DNA of 64,000 bases from an archaeon (GTDB lineage Archaea; Thermoproteota; Nitrososphaeria; Nitrososphaerales; Gagatemarchaeaceae): positions 62,001-126,000 of the forward strand of contig CP066694.1 in NCBI GenBank assembly GCA_016432545.1. The letters are read 5' to 3'. The position numbers and the translations under genes are program-made. The notes under the pieces were generated by a model that did not search any database, was not told where the DNA came from, and worked only from the letters and a program-made list of their open reading frames with translations. Shown in pieces: positions 1 to 8,253 of the stretch (position 1 is its first letter; each line of letters starts with the position of its first letter).

Positions 1-152
1 CCCCTCAAGTAGATTCGAGTGCTGTCCTCCTCAGTCACCACGAACCCGAGCGCCTCTGCGTAGAACCTCCTCGCCCTATCCAGGTCGGTAACCAGGAATT
101 CTATGTGCCCCGCCTTGACGATCTCGAACCCCGGACTCTCCGTCAAAGTCAA
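1..152 (-). CDS. VOC-family extradiol ring-cleavage dioxygenase, N-terminal fragment (cut by window edge)
   Basis: Only the first ~50 codons are visible. The translation contains HIEFLVTDLDRARRFYAEAL followed by GFVVTEED, the beta-alpha-beta start of a vicinal-oxygen-chelate module; the His is placed like the first metal ligand of type I extradiol dioxygenases. The closest match by eye is 3,4-dihydroxyphenylacetate 2,3-dioxygenase, which also begins with an E/F-x-I-V-x-A-x-H pattern. The start is TTG at 152, overlapping the TGA of the upstream hydroxylase (149-151), or TTG at 146. The overlap implies translational coupling with the HpaB-like gene, so the pair would hydroxylate a phenol to a catechol and then cleave it. 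Glyoxalase-type VOC proteins are the main alternative, since the C-terminal half is not visible. Confidence 0.7.
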   Translation of the reverse strand, partial: MTLTESPGFEIVKAGHIEFLVTDLDRARRFYAEALGFVVTEEDSTRIYLR

Positions 153-1600
153 TCCTTCCTGTGGAGCAGGTCCCTGACCCTCTGTTTGTACGGCTCGCGG
201 TCGTACCAGTTGTAGTAGGCGCTGGCCATCCTCACCGGGTCGCCGAAGAAGAACCTCTCATAGAGCTCTTGCCTTCCGCCGAACGAGCTCCCGGCGACGT
301 CCCAGGCCAGCTTGAAGAGCCGGATCCTCTCCTCCGCATCAGCGAGCTTTGCCTGATAGTACCTGTCTACATCCGGCCTGACGTCGGACTTCAGGACCTC
401 CTCGGGCGGGATGGCCATCAGCCCGCTGGCTCCTATCTGCTTTATGACCACCGCGAGGTTCGGCGCAACGCGCGGCCAGAGGTTCCTGGCAGTGTTGATT
501 GGCACGTAGTCTGGGGTGAGCAGGCCCCACTTGTTCTGTTTGGCGTTCGCTTCGCTCCAGTTCAAGAGCGCTTTCATGGATTCCACCGTGATGAGGACAT
601 CGGCCACCTTCTCTTGGACGTGTGGGAACTGATCTGCCCCGATCGTCTCGGCGACAAGGGAGACGAGTCCCGCCACGAACTCCGCCTTCGCGACCTCTCG
701 TACGGTCGCCTGATGGGCCATGAAGACGATCGCGTCGGTGGCCTCGCTGACCTTGTTAGCCTTCTCAGGGTCCTCGAGGATGAAGACCCTGTCCCACGGC
801 ACGAGCACGTCGTCGAAGACTACGACCGCATCCTGCTCGTCGAACCTGGCTGCGAGTGGATGGTCGTACTTCGACTCGGCAGCGAACGACTCCCTGCAAA
901 TGAACTTCAGGCCTCTTGCGCTGACGGGCAGGGCGAACGCGATGGAGTACGGCATGTCGTCCTGGCCCGACCTCACCACCGTCGAAGGGAAGACCATGAT
1001 CTCGTCCGCGATGGGCAGGGTCGCGAGCATCCTTGCCCCCCTGATCACCACCCCCTCTGACTTCTTTTCCAGCACCCTGGCAGCCGTGAAGGGGTCGGCC
1101 TGCTTCGAAGGCCCAACACCCCTGTTGTTCTGAGGGTTGATCAGGGTGTGGGTCAGAACGAGGTCGTTTTCCCTGATGAATTCGTAGTAGTTCCTGATGT
1201 TCTGGCCGTAGTCGCGCCCGTCCGCGGCTCCGAAGAAGTCCGAGGCGGCGGCCATAGCCATTATCGAGCTGTTGAGGTAGTCGGCAGTCCGTCCAAGCAT
1301 GCCCCCCGAAAAGTCGGCCCACCTCTTCATCGCTCCCCTCCTCTTAGCGAGGTCTCCGACACTTTTCGGCTGCAGGAAGCTCGCGCCCACCCTCTTTCCG
1401 CTGGTAGGCGACCCGTAGGTCATCTCCTCTCTCGTCGCCTCGTCGACCTGCATGTCGTAAAGGGCAGCGAGAGACTTTGCTACGCTCGCGAACGCCTTGT
1501 GCTTCGAAACCTCCCCCGTAACCCTCTCATTGCCATACCACAGCTCTCTCCTGGTCGAGTCAAGCCTCTGGATGAATTCCTTCCCGCTCTTCGCGCCCAA
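149..1600 (-). CDS. hpaB: 4-hydroxyphenylacetate 3-hydroxylase-type flavin monooxygenase (HpaB family)
   Basis: 483 residues, the usual length for the HpaB oxygenase component, which uses reduced FAD from a separate reductase to ortho-hydroxylate phenols. Visible signatures are SGKEFIQRLDS at the N-terminus, THTLINPQNNR near residue 150, an acyl-CoA-dehydrogenase-like centre, and FDDVLVPWDRVF near 265. The fold is shared with 4-hydroxybutyryl-CoA dehydratase, but the only central cysteine is in FICRES and there is no C-x3-C pair for the dehydratase iron-sulfur cluster, so the monooxygenase reading is preferred. The start is TTG. It lies 43 bp downstream of the FAH-family gene and overlaps the dioxygenase start. 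No HpaC reductase is seen in the window. The exact substrate (4-hydroxyphenylacetate or another phenol) is inference. Confidence 0.82.
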   Translation of the reverse strand: MGAKSGKEFIQRLDSTRRELWYGNERVTGEVSKHKAFASVAKSLAALYDMQVDEATREEMTYGSPTSGKRVGASFLQPKSVGDLAKRRGAMKRWADFSGGMLGRTADYLNSSIMAMAAASDFFGAADGRDYGQNIRNYYEFIRENDLVLTHTLINPQNNRGVGPSKQADPFTAARVLEKKSEGVVIRGARMLATLPIADEIMVFPSTVVRSGQDDMPYSIAFALPVSARGLKFICRESFAAESKYDHPLAARFDEQDAVVVFDDVLVPWDRVFILEDPEKANKVSEATDAIVFMAHQATVREVAKAEFVAGLVSLVAETIGADQFPHVQEKVADVLITVESMKALLNWSEANAKQNKWGLLTPDYVPINTARNLWPRVAPNLAVVIKQIGASGLMAIPPEEVLKSDVRPDVDRYYQAKLADAEERIRLFKLAWDVAGSSFGGRQELYERFFFGDPVRMASAYYNWYDREPYKQRVRDLLHRKD

Positions 1601-1643
1601 ATCTCCAACGCCTACCTTCGACTTCTATCCGACCGCCCGGACT

Positions 1644-2570
1644 CTACTTTAGCTTTCCCAGAAGTCCTTCCTCCCTGACCACCGGATTGGTGAGCGTTCC
1701 AATCCCTTCGATAGACAGGTCCAACGTCCCCAGGGCCATTGGAAGTATGTATTCGGTCGGGTCGAGGTCCCCGATTGCCTCCCTGGTCCACCCGACGCTC
1801 CCGCACGAGACCACATCACCCGGCTCCAGAGTCAAGAAACCACTCACGTACGACGCAATCTCGGCCGGCCCGAAGATGTACTCAGACGTGTTGCCTTCCT
1901 GGACCTTCTTCCCTGCGAAACTCGTCGACATCGCCTTGCCCAAAGGATCCCCAAACTCATCCTGCGTGACTATCCAGGGTCCTATGGGGCAGAAGGTGTC
2001 GTGATTCTTAGACCTGAACAACGGACCCCTGAGGGTTCTTCTGGAGATGACTCCAGTACTGGGGTCCCTCCTGTAGGCCTCGTAGGCGTCCTCCTTCGAG
2101 TCTTTCGGCGCGGTCACGTCGTTGAGGATGGTGTATCCGAGGATCCTCCTTCTCGCCTCTCCGGGGCTGACGCGCGAAATCCTTTCGCCGATGACGGCGG
2201 CCAGCTCAACCTCCGGCCTGATGCCAGACTCGGGTGCGACGATTGCCTCTCCGGGCCCTGTCACCGAGTTGGGAGCCTTCATGTCGAGCCTAGGTCTCTC
2301 TAGCCTGACCTCTGGGCCGCCGAGCATGCCTATGGTGTTCACTATCGCGGCTACAATCTTCCCAGGTCTGCCAACTGGGGGCCCCAATACCACTTCCCCA
2401 AGTGAGAACTGCCGACCCCGACCCAGCTTGGTCGCACCGTCCATCCCTGATTCGAGAGCCTCGACGAGGCTGACCCCCCGACCCAGTTCAAACACACTCC
2501 CGCCCTCTACCGAACCCAGAGAGGTCTCTGCCCCAGGCTCAGAGCGGGGACGGAAGGCGCAGAGCTTCAC
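1644..2570 (-). CDS. Fumarylacetoacetate hydrolase (FAH) family protein, HpaG/2-keto-4-pentenoate hydratase-like
   Basis: 308 residues. The C-terminal two thirds carry the FAH fold: RPEVELAAVIG supplies the paired acidic metal ligands, GYTILNDVTAP follows, then the late EPGDVVSCGS segment. Family members hydrolyse or decarboxylate beta-keto acids, or hydrate dienols, using Mg2+ or Mn2+. In meta-cleavage pathways such enzymes act as 5-oxopent-3-ene-1,2,5-tricarboxylate decarboxylase/isomerase (HpaG). Here the gene is first in a minus-strand operon with the HpaB-like hydroxylase and the extradiol dioxygenase, which supports an aromatic-catabolism role. The start is GTG at 2570, 27 bp from an AT-rich box at 2594-2600. 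Acylpyruvase or ureidoglycolate lyase-like activity cannot be excluded. Confidence 0.82.
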   Translation of the reverse strand: MKLCAFRPRSEPGAETSLGSVEGGSVFELGRGVSLVEALESGMDGATKLGRGRQFSLGEVVLGPPVGRPGKIVAAIVNTIGMLGGPEVRLERPRLDMKAPNSVTGPGEAIVAPESGIRPEVELAAVIGERISRVSPGEARRRILGYTILNDVTAPKDSKEDAYEAYRRDPSTGVISRRTLRGPLFRSKNHDTFCPIGPWIVTQDEFGDPLGKAMSTSFAGKKVQEGNTSEYIFGPAEIASYVSGFLTLEPGDVVSCGSVGWTREAIGDLDPTEYILPMALGTLDLSIEGIGTLTNPVVREEGLLGKLK

Positions 2571-2593
2571 GATGACCAGCGAATCATGAAGCC

Positions 2594-2600
2594 TTTTTAC
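2594..2600. promoter_or_regulatory. Shared TATA-like box for two divergent genes
   Basis: TTTTTAC at 2594-2600 (GTAAAAA on the other strand) lies about 27 bp from the GTG of the FAH-family gene (2570, minus) and about 28 bp from the TTG of the acetoacetate decarboxylase-like gene (2626, plus). The 55-bp intergenic space has no other AT-rich stretch, so one box may drive both leaderless transcripts. Confidence 0.5.
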
Positions 2601-2625
2601 CTTTGGCGAATGTCGACACGAAGGA

Positions 2626-3387
2626 TTGCTCGAGCATCCACTAACCCCAGGAGAGACTTCTGCGATTGAGAAAGGGCCCTGGCACTACGGCGCTGACTAC
2701 GTCACGGTCTACTTCCGTGGCGACCGAAACAAACTGAGCGACCTCATCCCTGAGCCGTTCGAGGTTGCGGACGGCCAGTGCATGGCATACGCCTGCGAAA
2801 TAATCTCAGTCGCAGAGGGGAGGTCTGCAATGGTGTGGACTGACCCGGACAGGACAACCTACCAGGAGGCTGCGCTCGGCGTCAAAGTAAGACACTCAGG
2901 CACATCCGGGGTCTTCTTCCCTGTGATGTGGGTCACGACCGAGTGGTCTCTTCTCCGAGGCCTCCTGAACGGATACCAAAAGCGCCTCGCAGACAAGATC
3001 CGCCTGACCAAACTTCACCCTCTGAACCCCGGCCTCTCCCCAGCTGGTCCAGGGAGAAGTTTCTCCGGGTTCTGCGTGAAGGGCTCTGAGAAGCTGCTCT
3101 CGGTCAGGGTAGACGTCGATAGAGCAGGCACATCCGGGGACCTCCCGGCCTTCGGCCCCACCTACGGCCTCAGGTCCTTTCCCAGGACCAGTGACACCCA
3201 GTCCTTGGTCAAAGAGCCAGTGGAAATACTGAAGTCCAACTCGAGGGTCTCCGACGTCTGGCTGGGCAGGGGCTCAGTGGAGCTCAGAATGGACGTAGGG
3301 CCCATCGAGGAAGCTACTGGTGCAGTCTACAGATCAGGCTTCACGATCTCTGGCTCGAAGTCCCTCTCATCTCGACACACTTTATAA
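2626..3387 (+). CDS. Acetoacetate decarboxylase (ADC) family protein
   Basis: 253 residues, normal for the ADC family (PF06314). It begins with a GPWHYGADYVTVYFRGD segment and YVTVYF-type beta strands. A lysine-rich stretch, NGYQKRLADKIRLTK near residue 115-125, occupies the place of the family's Schiff-base lysine. ADC-like proteins decarboxylate or rearrange beta-keto acids; many clustered with catabolic genes are not true acetoacetate decarboxylases. The TTG start is chosen because it is about 28 bp downstream of the box at 2594-2600, and no in-frame ATG precedes the conserved region. It lies divergent from the aromatic operon and 24 bp before the aldehyde dehydrogenase, which has its own TATA box. 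A role on ring-cleavage products is inference. Confidence 0.75.
   Translation: MLEHPLTPGETSAIEKGPWHYGADYVTVYFRGDRNKLSDLIPEPFEVADGQCMAYACEIISVAEGRSAMVWTDPDRTTYQEAALGVKVRHSGTSGVFFPVMWVTTEWSLLRGLLNGYQKRLADKIRLTKLHPLNPGLSPAGPGRSFSGFCVKGSEKLLSVRVDVDRAGTSGDLPAFGPTYGLRSFPRTSDTQSLVKEPVEILKSNSRVSDVWLGRGSVELRMDVGPIEEATGAVYRSGFTISGSKSLSSRHTL
3381..3387 (+). promoter_or_regulatory. TATA box of the aldehyde dehydrogenase gene
   Basis: TTTATAA centred 28 bp upstream of the ATG at 3412, spacing that puts transcription start at the start codon (leaderless mRNA). It overlaps the final codons and stop of the upstream decarboxylase-like gene. Confidence 0.65.
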
Positions 3388-3411
3388 CGACTCGAGCCTT
3401 CGAGAGCCAAG

Positions 3412-4899
3412 ATGCAGGCCAAACACGCGGTCCGCACCTACTCTAACTTCATCGGCGGCCGCTGGCTAGAGTCCCAGGGGGGGACCCTCTCCACCAGCGA
3501 CCCGGCGACCGGCCGCACGGTCTCCAAGGCTGCCCAGTCGACGCAGGACGACGCGGCCCAGGCGGTCGAAGAGGCGAGGAAGGCCTTCGACTCTGGGGTC
3601 TGGAGTTCTAAGCGGCCCGGCGACAGGGCCAAGGCGATCAGAGAAATCTCGGAGCTCCTCAGGAGGGAGGTCGAATCGCTCGCGGTGCTCCTCACCCTTG
3701 AGACCGGCAAGCCTCTGGCAGACTCAAGGGGGGAGCTCTCCAACGCGGCCAATGTCCTCGAATACTACGCCTCCGCCGCGAGGCACATCGTCGGCAGGGT
3801 TCCAAGATACACGGGGTCAGACGTCAGCCTGGTCGTGCACGAACCCGTTGGTGTCTGCGGACTCATTGTCCCATGGAACTCTCCCATCTCCTTGCTCTCG
3901 TGGAAGCTGGGGCCTGCCCTTGCTGCCGGGTGCACGGTCGTGATCAAGCCCGCGACCTACACCTCCGGGGTCTCGATGGAATTTGTGAAGCTCCTCAGCT
4001 CGATAGAGGGCATACCCGCGGGCGTCGTCAACGCGGTAACGGGTCCAGGAGAGTCCGTCGGTTCCGAGATTGTGAGAAGCCCGCACGTCGACAAGGTCTC
4101 CTTCACCGGCTCCACTGAGACTGGAAAGAAGATCATGGAGATCGCCTCCTCGAACCTCAAGAAGGTCAACCTCGAGTGTGGCGGAAAGTCCGCCGATATC
4201 GTCTTCGACGACGCCAACCTCGAAGCTGCTTTGCCGAGCGCAGTCTGGTCCATCTTCAGGAGCGCCGGGCAGTCTTGCAATGCCGGCTCCCGACTCCTCG
4301 TCCAGGACACCATCTACGATTCGTTCATGAAGGAATACAGGCGGGCGGCCGAGGCGATCAGGGTCGGCAACGGGATGGATCCCCAGACCGAGATGGGACC
4401 AATCATCTCAGAGTCTCAGATGAAGCGCGTCCTCTCCTACATCCAGTCCGGGCAGGACGACAGCGCACGCCTGACCTCGGGTGGGAGCCGGATAGTCGAA
4501 GGCGACTACGCAAAGGGCTTCTTCGTCCAGCCCACGGTCTTCGAAGGTGTTGAAAGGCACATGCGCATCTTCCAGGAGGAGATCTTCGGCCCGGTCGTCT
4601 GCGTACTCCCCTTCAGGGACGAGGAAGACGCGATCTCAATCGCCAACGACACCAAGTTCGGCCTCGCCGGCGACATCTGGTCGAAGAGCCTGGTCAGGAC
4701 AATGAAGGTCTCCCAAGGAGTCAGGGCTGGTACTCTGTGGGTCAACAGGCACCTTAACCCAGGCCCCGAGGTCCCCTTCGGGGGCTACAAGCAGAGCGGA
4801 GTAGGGAGGGAGACGGGCATGGAGGGCCTCAGGGAGTTCCTCCAGACCAAGCACATCAGCCTACAGCTTACGGATTCCTTCGAAAGGGTCCGCAGGTAA
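3412..4899 (+). CDS. NAD(P)+-dependent aldehyde dehydrogenase, HpaE/hydroxymuconic semialdehyde type
   Basis: 495 residues, full length for the ALDH superfamily. Visible landmarks: FIGGRW near residue 14, VPWNSPISLLSWKLGPALAAG with the catalytic Asn, FTGSTETGKKI for NAD binding, LECGGKSADIVFDDA with the general-base Glu, SAGQSCNAGSRL with the nucleophilic Cys, and EEIFGPVV near the C-terminus. In homoprotocatechuate degradation the equivalent enzyme oxidises 5-carboxymethyl-2-hydroxymuconic semialdehyde. Proximity to the dioxygenase and FAH-family genes suggests that role here, but ALDH substrates cannot be read from sequence. Two more ALDH genes occur in the window (15694-17154 and 53641-55104). 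Confidence 0.88.
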   Translation: MQAKHAVRTYSNFIGGRWLESQGGTLSTSDPATGRTVSKAAQSTQDDAAQAVEEARKAFDSGVWSSKRPGDRAKAIREISELLRREVESLAVLLTLETGKPLADSRGELSNAANVLEYYASAARHIVGRVPRYTGSDVSLVVHEPVGVCGLIVPWNSPISLLSWKLGPALAAGCTVVIKPATYTSGVSMEFVKLLSSIEGIPAGVVNAVTGPGESVGSEIVRSPHVDKVSFTGSTETGKKIMEIASSNLKKVNLECGGKSADIVFDDANLEAALPSAVWSIFRSAGQSCNAGSRLLVQDTIYDSFMKEYRRAAEAIRVGNGMDPQTEMGPIISESQMKRVLSYIQSGQDDSARLTSGGSRIVEGDYAKGFFVQPTVFEGVERHMRIFQEEIFGPVVCVLPFRDEEDAISIANDTKFGLAGDIWSKSLVRTMKVSQGVRAGTLWVNRHLNPGPEVPFGGYKQSGVGRETGMEGLREFLQTKHISLQLTDSFERVRR

Positions 4900-4906
4900 T
4901 CGCTCT

Positions 4907-6034
4907 TCAGCCCCGGGTGGTCTCGATCTGCACGCCCCTCCGCCTCAACTCCGCCAACAGATGCCCGACGCTCTCTCCCCTTACCAGGGTCTCGGGCGGC
5001 ACGACTCCTCTCCCTTCCAACTTGCCCGAACCGACCATCTGGGCTACGATCGAGGCAGTGTAGCCCGTCGTCTTGCCCATCGAAGTCACTCCAGTCGACT
5101 CGTCATACCTGTCGACCATGTCGTACCTCATCCACTTCTCACCCGACTTGGCCTCGACTCTCATGACCGTCAAGTCTCTCGGGTCGCCCTCCGAGAGCTT
5201 CTTTCCCAGCACGCTCCACGACATCTCTAGCGGGGAGAGGTTCGCCCCTCCGAACTTGACCGCCTCCTTCGAGAAGAACCCCGACTCGATGAACAGGTTC
5301 ATCCGCTCAGCGTGCCCCGGATACCTCAGTGTCTTCTCGTCGAGAACCCTCATCCCCTTCATGGTGTAAACTAGTGACGCGAGGCCGTCTGTGCAGAAGG
5401 CCTCGAGCCTTCCGACGGGGTCGGGGAACTCGACCGGCTCAACCGTGTCGAAGGGCTTGACCCTGACCAACTTCCCCTCCCTGTAGACCCTCGCTTCGTC
5501 GATGTACTCCCTCAGCAGGCCTACGATTGAGAAGACAAGACGGTACCCGAACGGGGGGACCGGCTTCTGCGGCAGCCCTCCCACCATGATGTGCCCTTCA
5601 TCGCCTCCACCGAGCTCTTCGAGGCCCCGCGCCAGCAAGATCCCGCCGAGTCCCGGCGCGACCCCGCAACCCGGCACCAAGAGCGCCCCAGACTTCTGTG
5701 CCGCCTCGCCCAGCTCCATCTGCTCGTCCTCGAAGGCTATGTTGACCATCTTCGCCCCCGCCCTGACCGCGGCCAGGTCAGAAGAGTGCACGACACCGTG
5801 GGGCAGGGCAGACACCGCGACGTCGAACGCCCCCAGGAACTTCGCGACCCCGCCCACGTCCTTCAAGTCGAGCACTCGGGTCGACAGGCTTCCTCCTTTA
5901 GAACGGGCCTTCACGGCTTCGAGCTTCGAAGGGTCGATGTCGGCGACCACGACTTCACTTATGCCCCCAGAGCGGGACAGGTCGAGAGCCACGACCGAGC
6001 CCATCATGCCGGCCCCTAAGACGGCTGCCTTCAC
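4907..6034 (-). CDS. Saccharopine dehydrogenase/lysine 6-dehydrogenase-like oxidoreductase
   Basis: 375 residues. The N-terminal Rossmann fold starts with MKAAVLGAGMMGSVVALDLS, a clear dinucleotide-binding glycine motif, followed by VVVADIDPSKLEAV. The central part, LVPGCGVAPGLGGILL, and the C-terminal domain match the saccharopine dehydrogenase superfamily, which includes lysine 6-dehydrogenase, carboxynorspermidine dehydrogenase and saccharopine reductase. The physiological substrate is therefore an amino acid, but is unresolved. Start GTG at 6034 is about 28 bp from ATTCATAA (6058-6065, read on the minus strand). It ends 7 bp from the convergent aldehyde dehydrogenase. There is no lysine-pathway neighbour. 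Confidence 0.75.
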   Translation of the reverse strand: MKAAVLGAGMMGSVVALDLSRSGGISEVVVADIDPSKLEAVKARSKGGSLSTRVLDLKDVGGVAKFLGAFDVAVSALPHGVVHSSDLAAVRAGAKMVNIAFEDEQMELGEAAQKSGALLVPGCGVAPGLGGILLARGLEELGGGDEGHIMVGGLPQKPVPPFGYRLVFSIVGLLREYIDEARVYREGKLVRVKPFDTVEPVEFPDPVGRLEAFCTDGLASLVYTMKGMRVLDEKTLRYPGHAERMNLFIESGFFSKEAVKFGGANLSPLEMSWSVLGKKLSEGDPRDLTVMRVEAKSGEKWMRYDMVDRYDESTGVTSMGKTTGYTASIVAQMVGSGKLEGRGVVPPETLVRGESVGHLLAELRRRGVQIETTRG

Positions 6035-6099
6035 GCGGCTAGTTCGGCTCCTCGGGTTTATGAATTGAGCCGCAACATCTTAAGTAGAGGCAGAGGCGT

Positions 6100-6654
6100 G
6101 TGAATCCTGTGGGCCTCCGAGAGTCCCTCGACGATCCAATCTCAAAGTACACCTCCACATCCTACACGAAAGTGAGCGTTGAAGACTCGGTCATGACCGC
6201 TGCCAAGGTCATGATGAAGGCCGGAAGCACCGAGGCCATAGTGGTCCGCGACGGGTCCCCCGCCGGGGTCGTGACAGAGCGCGACATCCTCTACAAGGTC
6301 GTGGCAGTCGGCTCGGATGCCTCAGTCGTAGACGTTGAGCAAGTGATGAGCTCCCCCATCCAGTCCATCGAGGAGTCCTCCAAGGTCGGAGACGCGATAG
6401 CAAAGATGACCAAGCTGGGCCTGCGCAGGCTCGGCGTCACGAGAGAGGGCATGCTGGTCGGATTGGTCACTCAGAAGGCTCTCGTCGCCGGCGGCCTCAA
6501 CAAGAGCGTCGGCCTCCCCGAGCTGGTCTCGCCCACCCAGATCTCCTGTCCATACTGCGACGCGGTCATGAAGGACCGGGCAGAACTCTCCAAACACATC
6601 GACCAGGTCCATCTGGGCCTCGGCCTCCTCGAAGGAAACCTGAGCAACTGGTAG
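6100..6654 (+). CDS. CBS-domain pair protein with C-terminal C2H2 zinc finger
   Basis: 184 residues. Two CBS motifs cover residues ~17-135 (VVTERDILYKV in the first, GLVTQKALVA in the second). A classical C2H2 finger follows: CPYCDAVMKDRAELSKHIDQ then VH, ligands C-x2-C-x12-H-x4-H. CBS pairs bind adenosine nucleotides and act as energy or redox sensors. The finger suggests attachment to nucleic acid or protein. The GTG at 6100 is used here; a second GTG at 6109 is better spaced from a TTAAGTA-like box near 6080-6086. It is convergent and nearly overlapping with the peptidase downstream. The target is unknown. Confidence 0.75.
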   Translation: MNPVGLRESLDDPISKYTSTSYTKVSVEDSVMTAAKVMMKAGSTEAIVVRDGSPAGVVTERDILYKVVAVGSDASVVDVEQVMSSPIQSIEESSKVGDAIAKMTKLGLRRLGVTREGMLVGLVTQKALVAGGLNKSVGLPELVSPTQISCPYCDAVMKDRAELSKHIDQVHLGLGLLEGNLSNW

Positions 6655-8010
6655 CTAATTCGCGAACTGTTCTACCGTCTCTGCGATCCACAGGATCCCT
6701 TTGTGGAGCAGGTCCAGCCTCAAGTTCTCGTTGGGGGCATGTATCGCGCTGTCCTCAGCTGAGACCCCGATGTCCACCGAAGGCATCCCATAGGTCCTCG
6801 TGAAGATATAGAGGGGGCCCGTGCCGGGAGAGCTCAGCTCCACCACCGGCTCCTTGCCGTAGACCTTTGACGCGGCCCTTATCGCGGCCTGTGCGAACGG
6901 GTCCTTGTACGAAGTCCTCGCCGCAGGCTCCATGCTCTCCAGCTGCATCTCGACGTCGGAGAAGCCCTTGTCGTCGATGTACTTCCTCATCTTCTTCCAC
7001 AGGTCGGCCGGGTCCTGGTTCGGCACCAGGCGGAAGTCCATCTTGGCGTGTATCTCCTTGGGGAGGACCGTCTTGGACCCTGGCCCTGTGTACCCCGCCC
7101 AGATTCCGGCTATGTTCCCGGTCGGCCTCTGGACGAGGGCTTTCTTGGCCACGTCCGCGGTCATCTTCCCTACGAATTCCTTGGCCCCGTATGTCTTCTT
7201 GAACTCCTCACCTTCGAACGGCATCTTCTGCAGCACCCCGACCTCGTCCTCAGACAGGGTCTCGACCCCGTCGTACCAGCCCGGCACAAGGACCCTCTCG
7301 TTCTCGTCCTTGAGCAGGTTGAGCATCCTGACCAGCCTCCAGGGGGCGCTGGGGAGCGCAGCGGCGTAGCTGCTATGGGCGTCCTGGGAGAGCGAGCTGA
7401 GCACGAACTCCAAGTAGATCATCCCCTTGACCCCGAGGATCACCTTCGGGCGGTCCTGGAGGTCCACGGTCCCGAACTCCCACACGACCGCGTCGGCCTT
7501 GAAGAGCTCGCTATTCTTCGAAATGTACTCCTCCAGGTGCACGCTGCCCGTCTCCTCCTCGCCTTCGAAGCAGAACTTGATGTTGCAGGGAGGCTCTCCC
7601 GACGTCTTCAGATACGACTCGACCAGCTTGAGCCTCGATACGAGCTCTCCCTTGTCGTCCGACACTCCTCGCCCGTATATCCTCCCGTCCCTGATCTCAG
7701 GCTTGAAGGGAGGGGACTTCCAGAGCTCGAGCGGCTCCTCTGGCTGGACGTCGTAGTGGTTGTAGAACAAGACCGTCTTCTTGGATTTCGTCGACTTCAC
7801 TTCGCCGTAAACGAGAGGTGCGACCCCCTCCTGCTTCAGGACCTTGGTGGTCGCTCCGATCTCACTGAGCATCTTTTCGACCAAGACCGCGCACTCCTCG
7901 ACTCCTTCCTTCCTCGCCGAGACGCTCCTCTGAGATGCGAGGGCGATGATCTGCTTCGCGAACGAGTTCAGGTTGCTCTTGACATACTCCTGATACTTCG
8001 CGTCTACCAA
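6655..8010 (-). CDS. M20-family metallopeptidase (carnosinase/CNDP dipeptidase-like)
   Basis: 451 residues. Metal-site landmarks of the M20 family are clear: FYNHYDVQP (His ligand plus catalytic Asp), GRGVSDDKGE (bridging Asp), EGEEETGS (general-base Glu and ligand Glu), and a final IHAPNENLRL His ligand. The dimerisation lid domain lies between residues ~190 and 320. The pattern NHYDVQP and length fit CNDP-type dipeptidases or ArgE/DapE relatives that hydrolyse a small peptide or acyl-amino acid in the cytoplasm, with two zinc ions. Start TTG at 8010. It stands alone and is convergent with the CBS protein. The substrate is not predictable. Confidence 0.85.
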   Translation of the reverse strand: MVDAKYQEYVKSNLNSFAKQIIALASQRSVSARKEGVEECAVLVEKMLSEIGATTKVLKQEGVAPLVYGEVKSTKSKKTVLFYNHYDVQPEEPLELWKSPPFKPEIRDGRIYGRGVSDDKGELVSRLKLVESYLKTSGEPPCNIKFCFEGEEETGSVHLEEYISKNSELFKADAVVWEFGTVDLQDRPKVILGVKGMIYLEFVLSSLSQDAHSSYAAALPSAPWRLVRMLNLLKDENERVLVPGWYDGVETLSEDEVGVLQKMPFEGEEFKKTYGAKEFVGKMTADVAKKALVQRPTGNIAGIWAGYTGPGSKTVLPKEIHAKMDFRLVPNQDPADLWKKMRKYIDDKGFSDVEMQLESMEPAARTSYKDPFAQAAIRAASKVYGKEPVVELSSPGTGPLYIFTRTYGMPSVDIGVSAEDSAIHAPNENLRLDLLHKGILWIAETVEQFAN

Positions 8011-8086
8011 GGTCTCAGCTCGAACCCTGCCCCGCGCGCCTCAGGAAATAAAGATGAGTCTATGCGGGGGAGAGAGTGCCAGCCAA

Positions 8087-8236
8087 CTAGGCGTGGTGCG
8101 CGTACCGGTGCGGGTCCTTGTCGAAGGTGTTCTTACACCCAGGCGAACAGAAGTAGAACTTGACGCCGTCGTGCTCTGAGGTGAACCTCGCCTTGGATTC
8201 GTCCACGAACATCCCACATATAGGGTCCTTTGCCAA
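8087..8236 (-). CDS. Small YHS-domain metal-binding protein (49 aa)
   Basis: An unlisted small gene from TTG at 8236 to TAG at 8087. It translates as a complete YHS (TRASH-like) domain: KDPICGMFVDES at the N-terminus, then FYFCSPGCKNTF and a His-rich tail RYAHHA. YHS domains bind copper or other soft metals through the CGM cysteine and the CxxxC pair. The divergent copper ATPase starts with the same KDPICGM signature, so the small protein looks like a free copy of its N-terminal domain and may act as a copper chaperone or buffer. The palindromic promoter at 8254-8268 is about 25 bp upstream, supporting a leaderless transcript. Confidence 0.75.
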   Translation of the reverse strand: MAKDPICGMFVDESKARFTSEHDGVKFYFCSPGCKNTFDKDPHRYAHHA

Positions 8237-8253
8237 CCAAGGGCCGTCTTCCT

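Noticed and set aside
161-1060. 299-aa frame on the plus strand, and similar long antisense frames elsewhere (for example 7048-8163, 161-1060)
   Set aside because: They mirror real genes on the other strand, have low-complexity Arg/Pro/Gly composition and no promoter or motif.
149-1600. 4-hydroxybutyryl-CoA dehydratase instead of HpaB
   Set aside because: The cysteine pair and third cysteine that hold the iron-sulfur cluster of the dehydratase are missing; the sequence has the HpaB-type THTLINPQNNR motif.
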